The notes below the pieces were generated by a model, which ran no database searches, was not told where the DNA came from, and was given only the letters and a program-made list of their open reading frames with translations. DNA of 64,000 nucleotides from Roseicyclus persicicus (GTDB taxonomy: Bacteria; Pseudomonadota; Alphaproteobacteria; Rhodobacterales; Rhodobacteraceae): positions 186,001-250,000 of the forward strand of contig NZ_JAAZQQ010000001.1 of NCBI RefSeq assembly GCF_012395815.1. Reading direction: 5' to 3'. The position numbers and the translations under genes were made by a program. Shown here piece by piece: positions 8,751 to 16,973 of this stretch. The stretch's first letter is position 1. Every line of letters starts with the position of its first letter.

Positions 8751-8815
8751 GGAAAACTGCAGTTCTCCGACCCGAAAAACTGCAGTTTTTCGCGCCGTTT
8801 TCCTGCAGGAAAACG
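8751..8815. repeat. Cluster of three palindromes with CTGCAG core
   Basis: Three inverted repeats lie almost head to tail in the 103-bp gap between the ALDH start and the deoC stop. 8751-8768 has one mismatched pair; 8773-8792 (CGAAAAACTGCAGTTTTTCG) and 8796-8815 (CGTTTTCCTGCAGGAAAACG) are perfect over 20 bp. All are centred on CTGCAG. They lie upstream of ALDH and downstream of deoC on the minus strand. If both genes are cotranscribed the repeats sit inside the message before ALDH is complete only in the antisense sense; more exactly the order on the minus strand is deoC stop, cluster, ALDH start. Confidence 0.85.
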
Positions 8816-8828
8816 CGCCCTCGGCCCA

Positions 8829-9830
8829 TCACGCCATCGGATGCCGCCACGACGCCGAGTAGGCCCCGGTGGCGAAGTGTTCCAGTTGCCGCTCGATGTC
8901 GCCCAGCAGCGACGACGCCCCGAAGCGGAACAGCTCGGGCCGGAGCCAGGGGTCGCCCAGCTCCTCCTTCATCAGCGACAGGTAGACCAGCGCGTCCTTG
9001 GCCTTGGAGATGCCGCCCGCGGGCTTGTAGCCGACCTTGACGCCGGTCGCCGCCTCGTAGGCGCGGATCGCACGGATCATCGTCAGCGAGACGGGCAGGG
9101 TGGCGTTCACCGCCTCCTTTCCCGTCGAGGTCTTGATGAAATCCGCCCCCGCCATCATGCACACCAGCGAGGCGCGGGCGACGTTGCGCAGCGTGCCCAG
9201 TTCGCCGGTGGCCAGGATCGCCTTCACATGCGCCGGGCCGCAGGCCGCGCGGAACTCGGCCATCTCGTCGTAGAGCGCCTGCCAGTTGCCGGTCAGGACA
9301 TGGCGGCGGGAGATGACGATGTCGATCTCGGCCGCCCCGGCCCTGACGCTCTCCTCGATCTCGCGGACGCGGAGGTGGTAGGGCGACAGCCCCGCCGGAA
9401 AGCCGGTGGAGACGGCGGCGACGGGGATGCCCGACCCCTCCAGCGCCTCGACCGCCGCCGGCACCATCTCGTGGTAGACGCAGACGGCCCCCGTGGTGAT
9501 GTGCGGCAGCCCCAGCCGGTCCAGCAGCTCCGCCCGCACCGGCTGCCGCGCCTTGGCGCAGAGGCGGCGCACGCGGCCCTCGGTGTCGTCGCCCGCCAGT
9601 GTCGTCAGGTCGATCAGCGTGACGGCCCGGGCGAGCCAGGCCGCCTGGTATTCCTTCTTGACCGTGCGCCGGCCGGGCAGGGTGGCCGCGCGGCGCTCGA
9701 TGGCCGAGGTGTTGGCCTGCACGCCGCGCACCCAGTCGAGGTCGAGCGGCATGCCCTCGTTCCGCGGCGCGTGCAGCTGCGGCAGGTGGTCCCGCACGGG
9801 GGCGGCGGTGGCGGTGGTGGTCTGGCTCAT
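8829..9830 (-). CDS. deoC: Deoxyribose-phosphate aldolase
   Basis: 333 residues, a DeoC/DERA TIM barrel of the longer type with an N-terminal extension of about 60 residues. It cleaves 2-deoxy-D-ribose 5-phosphate to glyceraldehyde 3-phosphate and acetaldehyde. The Schiff-base lysine is in ADFIKTSTGK (near residue 232) and the second active-site lysine in VGYKPAGGI (near 268); IDLTTLAGDD carries the N-terminal catalytic region. I chose the start MSQTTTATAAP at 9830; an upstream in-frame codon at 9911 would add a proline-rich stretch unlike the family. On the minus strand transcription runs deoC then the ALDH gene, which could oxidise the acetaldehyde produced. Confidence 0.95.
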   Translation of the reverse strand: MSQTTTATAAPVRDHLPQLHAPRNEGMPLDLDWVRGVQANTSAIERRAATLPGRRTVKKEYQAAWLARAVTLIDLTTLAGDDTEGRVRRLCAKARQPVRAELLDRLGLPHITTGAVCVYHEMVPAAVEALEGSGIPVAAVSTGFPAGLSPYHLRVREIEESVRAGAAEIDIVISRRHVLTGNWQALYDEMAEFRAACGPAHVKAILATGELGTLRNVARASLVCMMAGADFIKTSTGKEAVNATLPVSLTMIRAIRAYEAATGVKVGYKPAGGISKAKDALVYLSLMKEELGDPWLRPELFRFGASSLLGDIERQLEHFATGAYSASWRHPMA

Positions 9831-9914
9831 CGGCGGCCCCTGGGGCGTGTCTGGCGGTGGGCGCAAGGTCTCACGCGGGACGCCCGAACGCAAGCTTGAC
9901 CAAACGGTCAAAAA

Positions 9915-10361
9915 CTAGAGCCGCGACAGCAGCAGCCCCACGCCGACGAAGCCCACGGCGGCGATGCGCGTCCAGCTGACCTCGCGCACCTGCAGGCCGA
10001 AGGCGCCCACCGCGTCGATGGCAAGCGCGGCCAGAAGCTGTCCGAACACCAGCGCCGCGACCATGGTGACCACGCCCAGCGTGCCGACCGACCACGCCGC
10101 CGCCCAGACATAGACCGCCCCGAGCGCGCCCCCGACCCAGGCCCACCAGGGCGCCGCCCCCGCCTGCGCCAGCCCCGGCACGCTGCCCTTCACCACCGTC
10201 GCCGCGGCGAGCACGAGGAAGCCCACCCCGAAGGACACCGCCGCCGCCGCGACCGGGTCGCCGAGGTGGCCGCCCAGACGGGCGTTGATCGGGGCCTGCA
10301 TCGAGATGCAGGCGCCGCCGATGGCGATGGCGGCAAGCGCGAGGAGGAACTGGGCGGTCAT
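9915..10361 (-). CDS. DMT-superfamily membrane protein (DUF606/YdcZ type)
   Basis: 148 residues with about five hydrophobic helices. It starts MTAQFLLALAAIAIGGACIS and continues MQAPINARLGGHLGDPVAAA, VSFGVGFLVLAAATVVKG, APWWAWVGGALGAVYVWAAA and VVTMVAALVFGQLLAALAID. The MQxPxNAxLG signature and length fit the DUF606 half-size members of the drug/metabolite transporter superfamily, thought to act as dimers. Substrate unknown. It is divergent from rpe. Confidence 0.9.
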   Translation of the reverse strand: MTAQFLLALAAIAIGGACISMQAPINARLGGHLGDPVAAAAVSFGVGFLVLAAATVVKGSVPGLAQAGAAPWWAWVGGALGAVYVWAAAWSVGTLGVVTMVAALVFGQLLAALAIDAVGAFGLQVREVSWTRIAAVGFVGVGLLLSRL

Positions 10362-10479
10362 GGCGGTCTCCGGTCTGTCGGCCCCGAGCCTGCGCCGCCC
10401 CGCCCGCCCCGGCAAGGGGGCGTGACAGCGACGGGCGCAGGGTCTAACAGGGCGCCAGCTGCCAAAGGGGGTGCCGACC

Positions 10480-11160
10480 ATGTCCTTCGACCGTTCCGTG
10501 AAGATCGCGCCGTCGATCCTGTCGGCCGACTTCGCCAATTTCGGCGCCGAGATCCGCGCCATCGAGGCGCAGGGCGCCGACTGGGTCCATGTCGACGTGA
10601 TGGACGGGCATTTCGTGCCCAACCTCACCTTCGGCCCGCCCGCGGTGAAGGCGTTCCGCCGCCATGTCACGACGGTGATGGACGTGCACCTAATGATCGC
10701 GCCGGTGGATCCCACCATCGACGCCTATGCCGAGGCCGGCGCCGACATCCTGACCGCCCATGTCGAGGCCGGGCCGCACATCCACCGGACGCTTCAGGCG
10801 ATCCGCGGCGCGGGGATGAAGGCGGGCGTGGCGCTGAACCCCGGCACCCCGGCCGAGGCGGTGGCGCACCTGCTGGACCTCGCCGACCTCGTCTGCGTGA
10901 TGACGGTGAACCCCGGCTTCGGCGGGCAGAAATTCATCGACATGACCGCCAAGGTGCGGACCCTGCGCGCCATGATCGGCGACCGCCCGGTCCATATCGA
11001 GATCGACGGCGGGGTCGACCCGCAGACCGCGCCGCTGGTGGTGCGGGCCGGCGCCGACGTGCTGGTGGCCGGCTCGGCCGTGTTCAAGGGCGGCTCGGTC
11101 GACGCCCCGCAGGTCTACGGCGACAACATCCGCGCGATCCGGGCCGCCGCCGCGGCCTGA
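10480..11160 (+). CDS. rpe: Ribulose-phosphate 3-epimerase
   Basis: 226 residues, a complete TIM-barrel epimerase interconverting D-ribulose 5-phosphate and D-xylulose 5-phosphate (pentose phosphate and Calvin cycles). Motifs: IAPSILSADFANFGAEI, HVDVMDGHFVPNLTFGP (metal and catalytic Asp/His near residues 37-45), MDVHLMI, MTVNPGFGGQKFI and the second catalytic Asp in HIEIDGGV near residue 175; AGADVLVAGSAVFKG binds phosphate. AAAGGGGG at 10464-10471 sets the ATG at 10480. A hairpin follows the stop directly. Confidence 0.97.
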   Translation: MSFDRSVKIAPSILSADFANFGAEIRAIEAQGADWVHVDVMDGHFVPNLTFGPPAVKAFRRHVTTVMDVHLMIAPVDPTIDAYAEAGADILTAHVEAGPHIHRTLQAIRGAGMKAGVALNPGTPAEAVAHLLDLADLVCVMTVNPGFGGQKFIDMTAKVRTLRAMIGDRPVHIEIDGGVDPQTAPLVVRAGADVLVAGSAVFKGGSVDAPQVYGDNIRAIRAAAAA

Positions 11161-11183
11161 GCCCGCGCTTGCCCGGCGCGGGC
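11161..11183 (+). terminator. Hairpin after rpe
   Basis: The eight-base stem GCCCGCGC/GCGCGGGC (11161-11168 with 11176-11183) around a seven-base loop begins on the base after the rpe stop. No U-tract follows, as is common in very GC-rich genomes, so termination is inferred from position. Confidence 0.5.
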
Positions 11184-11224
11184 CGCTCGGCCATCCTGTC
11201 CCCACCCGGCAGGAGGACCGCGCC

Positions 11225-12196
11225 ATGACCGCAGAGATCGCGCCCGACCCGCTGGCGCTGCGCCTCGACGGGCGCGGCGGGGCGGTGGACCTGCCCCCGG
11301 GCGAGGCCGCCCTCGCGGGCCCCGGCTTTACCTGGCTGCAGCTGCCCGTCACCGCGCCCGACACAGTGGCCCGCCTGCACGCCGCGGGGCTGGACGACTA
11401 CGTGGTCGAGGCGCTGACCGCCGAGGAGACGCGCCCGCGCTGCACGGTGCACGAGGACGGCGTGATCCTGATCCTGCGCGGCGTGAACCTGAACCCGGGT
11501 GCCGAGCCCGAGGACATGGTCTCGGTCCGGCTCTGGGTCACGGGCGACCGGGTGATCGGGGCGACGCGCCGGCCGCTCCATGCCATCGACGACCTTGTCG
11601 CCGCCTGCCGCCGCGGCCTCGCCCCGCAGAGCCCGGGCGATTTCGTGTCCAAGCTGGCGCTGCGGCTTGCCGACCGGGCCGAACCGGCGGTGGCCGAGCT
11701 GAACGAGGTGATGGACGACATCGAGGAGGCCGCGCTGACCCCCGAGGACGGCATCCCGCGGGCGCCGCTGTCGGCCGCCCGGCGCAGCGCGATCCTGTTG
11801 CGCCGCCACCTCGTGCCGCAGCGCGACGCGCTGACCACGCTGGAGATCGAGGACCTGCCCTGGCTTGCCGACCGCGACCGCGCCCGCCTGCGCGAGGCCG
11901 CCGACCGCGTCACGCGCCTCGGCGAGGAGCTGGACGCGATCCGCGACCGGGCGCAGCTGTTGCACGACCAGCTGATGGACCAGCGCGCCGAGCGGCTGAA
12001 CCAGCGCATGTTGCTCCTGTCCGTGGTCGCGGCGATCTTCCTGCCGCTGTCGCTCCTGACCGGGCTCCTCGGCATCAACGTGGGCGGCGTGCCCGGCGCC
12101 GGGCAGCCCTGGGCCTTCTGGGTGGTCGCTGGCGTGCTCGTCGCGGTCGGCGTCGCCCTCTGGGCCTGGGTGCGGCGGACGGGGATGTTGCGCTGA
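11225..12196 (+). CDS. CorA/ZntB-family metal ion transporter
   Basis: 323 residues. A cytoplasmic N-terminal domain (GPGFTWLQLPVTAPDTVARL, RCTVHEDGVILILRGVNLNP) leads to a long helix and two C-terminal transmembrane segments (MLLLSVVAAIFLPLSLLTGL and WAFWVVAGVLVAVGVALWAW). Between them the pore motif is GINVGG near residues 282-287, the GIN/GxN form seen in ZntB-type members rather than the GMN of magnesium channels. The exact ion, zinc or another divalent cation, is not settled by sequence. AGGAGGA a few bases before the ATG supports the start. Confidence 0.92.
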   Translation: MTAEIAPDPLALRLDGRGGAVDLPPGEAALAGPGFTWLQLPVTAPDTVARLHAAGLDDYVVEALTAEETRPRCTVHEDGVILILRGVNLNPGAEPEDMVSVRLWVTGDRVIGATRRPLHAIDDLVAACRRGLAPQSPGDFVSKLALRLADRAEPAVAELNEVMDDIEEAALTPEDGIPRAPLSAARRSAILLRRHLVPQRDALTTLEIEDLPWLADRDRARLREAADRVTRLGEELDAIRDRAQLLHDQLMDQRAERLNQRMLLLSVVAAIFLPLSLLTGLLGINVGGVPGAGQPWAFWVVAGVLVAVGVALWAWVRRTGMLR

Positions 12197-12210
12197 GGCG
12201 GAAAGCACAA

Positions 12211-12242
12211 CGCCCCGCCCCGGGTGAGGCCGGGGCGGGGCG
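12211..12242. terminator. Bidirectional terminator hairpin between corA/zntB and ccr
   Basis: A perfect 13-bp stem, CGCCCCGCCCCGG (12211-12223) with its complement at 12230-12242 around a six-base loop, lies between the convergent stops at 12196 and 12285. Confidence 0.7.
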
Positions 12243-12284
12243 CGATGGACGCCGGGGGTGAGGCCCGGCGTATCGGTCAGGGCG

Positions 12285-13580
12285 TCAGGACGCGGTCGGC
12301 CCGGCCTCCAGCACGTCCTCGAGCGTGCGCAGCCCGGTGCGGGGCGCCTGCACCAGCACCGACATGTTGCCCGGCTTGTGCTGGTTGCGCAGCATCTTGA
12401 GGTGCGCCTGCGGAAGCTCGTCCCAGGGGAAGACCTCGGACATGCAAGGGTCGAGGCGCTGCTCGACCATCAGCTTGTTGGCCGAGGCCGCCTGCTTGAG
12501 ATGCGCGAAATGCGAGCCCTGCAGGCGCTTCTGGTGCATCCACATGTAACGCACGTCGAAGGTGCAGTTGAACCCGGTGGTGCCGGCGCAGATCACGACC
12601 ATGCCGCCCTTCTTGCAGACCAGCGTGGACACCGGGAAGGTGCTTTCGCCGGGGTGCTCGAACACCATGTCGACGTTCACGCCCTTGCCGGTGATATCCC
12701 AGATCGCCTTGCCGAACTTGCGCGCCTCCTTGAGCCAGGCGTTGTATTCGGGCGTGCCGACCTTGGGCATCTGGCCCCAGCAGTTGAAATCCTTGCGGTT
12801 GATCACGCCCTTGGCGCCGAGGCCGAGGACGTAGTCGCGCTTGCTCTCGTCCGAGATCACGGCGATGGCGTTCGCGCCCGCGGTGTTCGCCAGCTGGATC
12901 GCGTAGACGCCGAGGCCGCCCGAGGCGCCCCAGACCAGCACGTTCTGGCCGGGCTTCAGCTCGTGCGGGTGGTGGCCGAAGAGCATCCGGTAGGCGGTGG
13001 CGAGCGTCAGCGTGTAGCAGGCGCTTTCCTCCCAGGTCAGGTGCTTGGGCCGCGGCATCAGTTGCTGCGCCTGCACACGGGTGAACTGGGCAAAGGCGCC
13101 GTCGGCGGTCTCGTAGCCCCAGATCCGCTGGGTGGGGCTGAACATCGGGTCGCCGCCGTTGCACTCCTCGTCGTTGCCGTCGTCCTGGTTGCAATGTACC
13201 ACGACCTCGTCGCCGACCTTCCAGTTCTTCACCTTCTCGCCCACTGCCCAGACGATGCCGGCGGCGTCCGAGCCGACGATCTGGTAGGGGTCGTCATTGC
13301 CGTCGAAATAGCTGATCGGCTGGCCCAGCGCCGCCCAGACGCCGTTGTAGTTCACGCCGGCGGCCATCACGAGCACCAGCACCTCGTTCGAATCGATCTT
13401 CCAGGTGTCGACGACCTCGACCTGGAACGCGGTGTCGGGTTCGCCGTGGCGTTCCTTGCGGATGGTCCAGGCGTACATCTTTTCCGGGACATGGCCGAGG
13501 GGCGGGATCTCGCCCATCTCGTAGAGGTCCTTTTTCGGCGCGTGGGTGGGGGCGGTCGCGGGGTTCGCGTCGAGGGCCAT
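12285..13580 (-). CDS. ccr: Crotonyl-CoA carboxylase/reductase
   Basis: 431 residues, the normal length for CCR. It catalyses reductive carboxylation of crotonyl-CoA to ethylmalonyl-CoA with NADPH, the key step of the ethylmalonyl-CoA pathway for growth on C2 compounds. Seen: KDLYEMGEIPPLGHVPEKMY at the N-terminus, the NADPH-site WGASGGLGVYAIQLANTAGA, and the CCR-specific NRKDFNCWGQMPKVGTPEYN containing the carboxylation-region residues. The start MALDANPATAP is at 13580, with GGAG eight bases upstream; an ATG two codons earlier is possible. The other pathway genes (ecm, mcd, meaA type) are not in the window. Confidence 0.97.
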   Translation of the reverse strand: MALDANPATAPTHAPKKDLYEMGEIPPLGHVPEKMYAWTIRKERHGEPDTAFQVEVVDTWKIDSNEVLVLVMAAGVNYNGVWAALGQPISYFDGNDDPYQIVGSDAAGIVWAVGEKVKNWKVGDEVVVHCNQDDGNDEECNGGDPMFSPTQRIWGYETADGAFAQFTRVQAQQLMPRPKHLTWEESACYTLTLATAYRMLFGHHPHELKPGQNVLVWGASGGLGVYAIQLANTAGANAIAVISDESKRDYVLGLGAKGVINRKDFNCWGQMPKVGTPEYNAWLKEARKFGKAIWDITGKGVNVDMVFEHPGESTFPVSTLVCKKGGMVVICAGTTGFNCTFDVRYMWMHQKRLQGSHFAHLKQAASANKLMVEQRLDPCMSEVFPWDELPQAHLKMLRNQHKPGNMSVLVQAPRTGLRTLEDVLEAGPTAS

Positions 13581-13696
13581 TCGCATGTCTCCGATCCTGT
13601 GTTCGATGCCGCAATGCGGAATCAGTCTTGCTGCTGCTGCGAGAGATATAGACGCTCGCGCAACAAAGCAAACCGGAAATGCCATTTTGTGAAATA

Positions 13697-15112
13697 TTAT
13701 GTCGCGGCAGATTTGCGTTCCCGCGCCTGCGGCAGCGCCGCCCCGGGGCGGTCCGAGAACAGGTGCGCCACCGAGGCGGCGTAGAAGGCGATGAAGGGCG
13801 CGCCGGTCGCGGGCACCTCAAGCCGGTCGCCGGTGCGGGTGACGAGGCGGCGCTCGATCAGCGCGCCGAGGCCGGCCTCGATGGCATGGGCGACGTCGTC
13901 GCGCGGGATGTGCAGGACCACGCCGCGGTCCTCGGCCTCGGCAATGCGCCGGCGCAGCAGCGCGTCGAGCGCCACCACGCTGCGCGCCCCGTCCGACAGG
14001 CCGAGCGCGACCAGCGGCACCGGCGTCACCGGCATCACCCGGGCGATGCGTTCCATCAGGTCGAGCCCCAGCGCCGCCGAGGGGTCGGCGTGGTCCTCGG
14101 ACAGGAAGGCGGTCAGGCTGAGCGGGTCGCCGAAACTGACGGCGGCATAGCCGTAGAGATGCGGCCGCCCGGTCAGCCGGTGCCAGATCTGCCGCCGGAC
14201 GTAGCGCCAGATCGGCCTGAGCGAAAAGCGGAAGGCGCGGGCGCCGGCCTCCTGCGCGGCGATCAGCGCGCGGTCCTCCATCACCCGGTCGTAGTTCAGC
14301 GCCACCGGCACGAACACCACGTCGCGCGACTGCCCGGCGCGGAACCCTTCGAGGATGTAGGAGATCAGCCCGAGCTTGGGCCGCCCCAGCCCGCCCGTGC
14401 GGCTGAGCCCGCCCTCGGGGAACACGGCCTGCGTCACCCCGGCCTCGGTCGCCATCTGCACGTAGCGCGCCAGCACCTTGCGGTAGAGCGCGTTGTTGTG
14501 CCGGCGGCGGATGAAATAGCCGCCCATCGCCCGCACCAGCTGCCGCAGCGGCCAGACCCGCGCCCATTCGCCCACCGCGTAGGCCAGCGCCGAGCGTTCC
14601 GCCACCAGCCAGGTGACCAGCACGTAGTCCATGTTCGACCGGTGGTTCATCACGAAGATGACCGTCGCGTCGTCGGGGATCGCCTCGAGCGCGTGGTCGT
14701 TGCTGCGCACCAGCCGCACCCGGTAGAGCGACTGGCTCAGCATCCGGGCGACGCGGATGGCAAAGCCGAAATAGGTGAAGGCGGAAAAGCCCGGCACGAT
14801 CTCGCGGGCGTAGCGTTCGGCCTTCTGGAACACCACGTCCTCGCGCACGCCGTTGTCGCGGGCATGGTCTGCGATGGCCTGCGCGACAGCCGGGTCGTAG
14901 ATCAGCCGCCGGATCGTATCGAGGCGACGGGCCAGCTTGAAGGGCTGGATCGGCCGCTTGAGCCGCCGGTTCAGCTGCTCGACCGCGCGCTCCAGCCGCC
15001 GGCGCAGGAACCAGCGCACCGAGGGGAACAGGAAGTGCGACGCGAAGGTCACCCCCGCGAACAGCAGGATCAGGACGAAGAGCCAGAGGGGCAGGGTGAC
15101 GGGCGCGGTCAT
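13697..15112 (-). CDS. PlsB-like glycerolipid acyltransferase
   Basis: 471 residues. An N-terminal membrane anchor (LPLWLFVLILLFAGVTFASH) is followed by a soluble PlsC/PlsB-type acyltransferase domain. The catalytic HX4D motif is in VIFVMNHRSNMDYVLVTWL (His near residue 153), followed by RAMGGYFIRRRHNN, the substrate-binding block AVFPEGGLSRTGGLGRPKLG and VPVALNYDRVMED. This resembles glycerol-3-phosphate 1-O-acyltransferase more than the shorter PlsC. It acts at the inner membrane in phospholipid synthesis; the acyl donor is unknown. Confidence 0.88.
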   Translation of the reverse strand: MTAPVTLPLWLFVLILLFAGVTFASHFLFPSVRWFLRRRLERAVEQLNRRLKRPIQPFKLARRLDTIRRLIYDPAVAQAIADHARDNGVREDVVFQKAERYAREIVPGFSAFTYFGFAIRVARMLSQSLYRVRLVRSNDHALEAIPDDATVIFVMNHRSNMDYVLVTWLVAERSALAYAVGEWARVWPLRQLVRAMGGYFIRRRHNNALYRKVLARYVQMATEAGVTQAVFPEGGLSRTGGLGRPKLGLISYILEGFRAGQSRDVVFVPVALNYDRVMEDRALIAAQEAGARAFRFSLRPIWRYVRRQIWHRLTGRPHLYGYAAVSFGDPLSLTAFLSEDHADPSAALGLDLMERIARVMPVTPVPLVALGLSDGARSVVALDALLRRRIAEAEDRGVVLHIPRDDVAHAIEAGLGALIERRLVTRTGDRLEVPATGAPFIAFYAASVAHLFSDRPGAALPQARERKSAAT

Positions 15113-15166
15113 GACGGGGCGAGGGTGGCAGGTTTGCCGCCGCTGGGCAACGGGCGCGCCGGCGCC

Positions 15167-15832
15167 TCAGGCGCCCATCAGCACGATGGCGAGAGGCACC
15201 GGGCTGACGGCCACCGCGATGGCGAGGAACGTCTGCACCGGCGCGAAGATGCCGCTGAGGCCGGCCAGCATCATGATGCCGCCGCCGCCGCCGATCACCG
15301 AATTGCCAGGCACGTTCACGACCAGCGCCAGCGCGACGTAGCGGTGCCGCAAGGCCAGCCCGACGGTGCGCGGCGGCGCCCCGTCGAGCAGGAGCGCCAG
15401 GCGCGCGTCCGGGGGAAGCAGGGCGGCCCAGGCGACGAGGTCGGCCGCCTTGCGCAACCGCAGGATTGACAGGAGCCGGGCCAGCGTGGCCGGGGGCAGC
15501 AGGCGCCCCGCGCCGTAGGCGAGCATCATCGCGGCGACCGTCGCCGCATAGACCAGGGGCGCGATCGCGGCGCCGAAGGCCGCCAGCAGCGCAAGGCCGA
15601 TCTCGGCCCCCGGCACGAAGGGCATGGCCAGAAGCACGACATAGGCGGCCATCCCGAGCATGATGCCGCGATGCACCCGCATCTCGATGGAGGGCATGAT
15701 CGTCAGGTCGAGCGCGTCGCGGATCCAGTGCGCGGCCCAGGTTCCCGCGACGGCCAGCCCGACCAGCAGGCCGATGCGCAGCGCAAGGCCCGCGATCCCG
15801 GGGCCGCGGTCGGTCTGGGGTTGCGGCGTCAC
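15167..15832 (-). CDS. Hypothetical integral membrane protein (GTG start, coupled to upstream gene)
   Basis: 221 residues, mostly hydrophobic: IGLLVGLAVAGTWAAHWI, IMLGMAAYVVLLAMPFVPGA, EIGLALLAAFGAAIAPLVYA and two more C-terminal helices around NVPGNSVIGGGGGIMMLAGL. The PFVPGAEIGL element recalls the start of VTT/SNARE-associated (DedA-like) proteins, but I cannot assign the family firmly. The GTG at 15830-15832 overlaps the TGA of the upstream gene as GTGA, so translation is probably coupled. The long in-frame stretch further upstream is the coding shadow of that gene. Confidence 0.75.
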   Translation of the reverse strand: MTPQPQTDRGPGIAGLALRIGLLVGLAVAGTWAAHWIRDALDLTIMPSIEMRVHRGIMLGMAAYVVLLAMPFVPGAEIGLALLAAFGAAIAPLVYAATVAAMMLAYGAGRLLPPATLARLLSILRLRKAADLVAWAALLPPDARLALLLDGAPPRTVGLALRHRYVALALVVNVPGNSVIGGGGGIMMLAGLSGIFAPVQTFLAIAVAVSPVPLAIVLMGA

Positions 15833-16311
15833 CCGGAGGTCGGCGGCGCGGCATCCGCGGACAGTGTGCCGTGGCCCGTCCCGGTGATCTGCTGGGTCCA
15901 GTACCAGCGGCGCGTGGTCCAGCTCATCGCGACCTCGATCCGCCCGTCCACGACCTGGCCCAGCCAGACGACGGTATGGGGCGCGGTCGGACAGCGCGTG
16001 GTGGCCGTGAAGTGGATCACCTCGCCCTCGGTCCAGGTCTGGTAGCCGGACCACCCGAAGTTGCAGTAGGTCTCGCAATCGACCGAGTGGAACCGCCCGT
16101 CGGCAAAGCGCAGCACGTCGGTTTCCTCGGCCCCGTTCTCGTTGATCACCGCCGTGACGGCGAAGTCCATGCCGTCGAGCTCATGGCCCGCCTGCCAGTT
16201 CGCGCTGGGGACGGGCATGTCGGCGATGTCGCTGTTCATGACCGAGACCGTCGCCGCGCCGGTGCCGAGAACGACGGCGGCCATGGCCGCGGCCTTGAGG
16301 ATCGGGGTCAT
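15829..16311 (-). CDS. Exported hypothetical protein
   Basis: 160 residues with a signal peptide (ILKAAAMAAVVLGTGAATVS). The mature part contains ELDGMDFAVTAVINENGAEE, CETYCNFGWSGYQTWTEGE and DGRIEVAMSWTTRRWYWTQQ, a small beta-rich periplasmic or outer-membrane-associated protein with three cysteines (DCETYCNF and TTRCP). No family recognised. The gene overlaps the downstream membrane-protein gene by four bases, so the two probably work in one process at the envelope. Confidence 0.72.
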   Translation of the reverse strand: MTPILKAAAMAAVVLGTGAATVSVMNSDIADMPVPSANWQAGHELDGMDFAVTAVINENGAEETDVLRFADGRFHSVDCETYCNFGWSGYQTWTEGEVIHFTATTRCPTAPHTVVWLGQVVDGRIEVAMSWTTRRWYWTQQITGTGHGTLSADAAPPTSG

Positions 16312-16455
16312 CGGTCAGTCCTCCTCGGGCCCGGTGCGGGCGGGATCCTGACAGCATAGCGCCATCGGTGTCCCTCGCATAGAACGGAGGCCGCAGTCCT
16401 GCGCGGCCCGTCGGTCGTCGGCCCGGGGCGTTGCCGGGCCGGCCCCGGCCGGTCG

Positions 16456-16866
16456 TCAGAGGGTCACGTGACGGGCGCGCGCGCCCCGCTCGATCGCCGC
16501 GGCATGGAGCCGGTCGATGTTCAGGACGTGCCGCAGCTCCTCGAGAAAGCGCAGCTCGGTCTGGGCCAGCGCGCCGTCGGCTGCGGCCACGTCGCAGGCG
16601 ATGGCATAGGCGGTCTCGTAGATCCGCTCGGGCAGCGCGTCGGTGACCATGCCGAACAGGGCGTCCAGCCCGTCCTCCTCCTCGAACAGGTCGAAGACGA
16701 TGTTGGCGACCTGGCGCATCCGGTCGGCGTCGTAACTGGCGAAGACGGGCAGGTGGTTCACGATCTGCTCGATCTTGACCAGCTCGGCGGTGCGGATCGC
16801 CTCGTCCGAGACGGATACCGCGACCATCACCGCGACGAGGGCGTCTTCGGGGCTGAGCTCGGGCAT
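16456..16866 (-). CDS. TerB-fold (tellurite resistance-like) protein
   Basis: 136 residues, all-helical. The acidic pattern of TerB/DjlA-N-like domains is present: SVSDEAIRTAELVKIEQIVN, FDLFEEEDGLDALFGMVTDA and ACDVAAADGALAQTELRFLE. TerB domains bind divalent metals through such acidic loops and occur in stress-associated cytoplasmic proteins. No other ter gene is nearby, so tellurite resistance should not be assumed. It is divergent from lysS. Confidence 0.88.
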   Translation of the reverse strand: MPELSPEDALVAVMVAVSVSDEAIRTAELVKIEQIVNHLPVFASYDADRMRQVANIVFDLFEEEDGLDALFGMVTDALPERIYETAYAIACDVAAADGALAQTELRFLEELRHVLNIDRLHAAAIERGARARHVTL

Positions 16867-16973
16867 GGTGCGTCTCCTTCTGCCACAGGGTATTTATTGA
16901 CCTCGCCGCGCCCGCACAATAGGGCGGGGGCGCGCGGGCGACGGGGCCCGCCACCAGATGGGACCGATGCGCG

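Noticed and set aside
16456-16866. Tellurite resistance operon
   Set aside because: Only a single TerB-fold gene is present, without terA, terC, terD or tehB-like neighbours.
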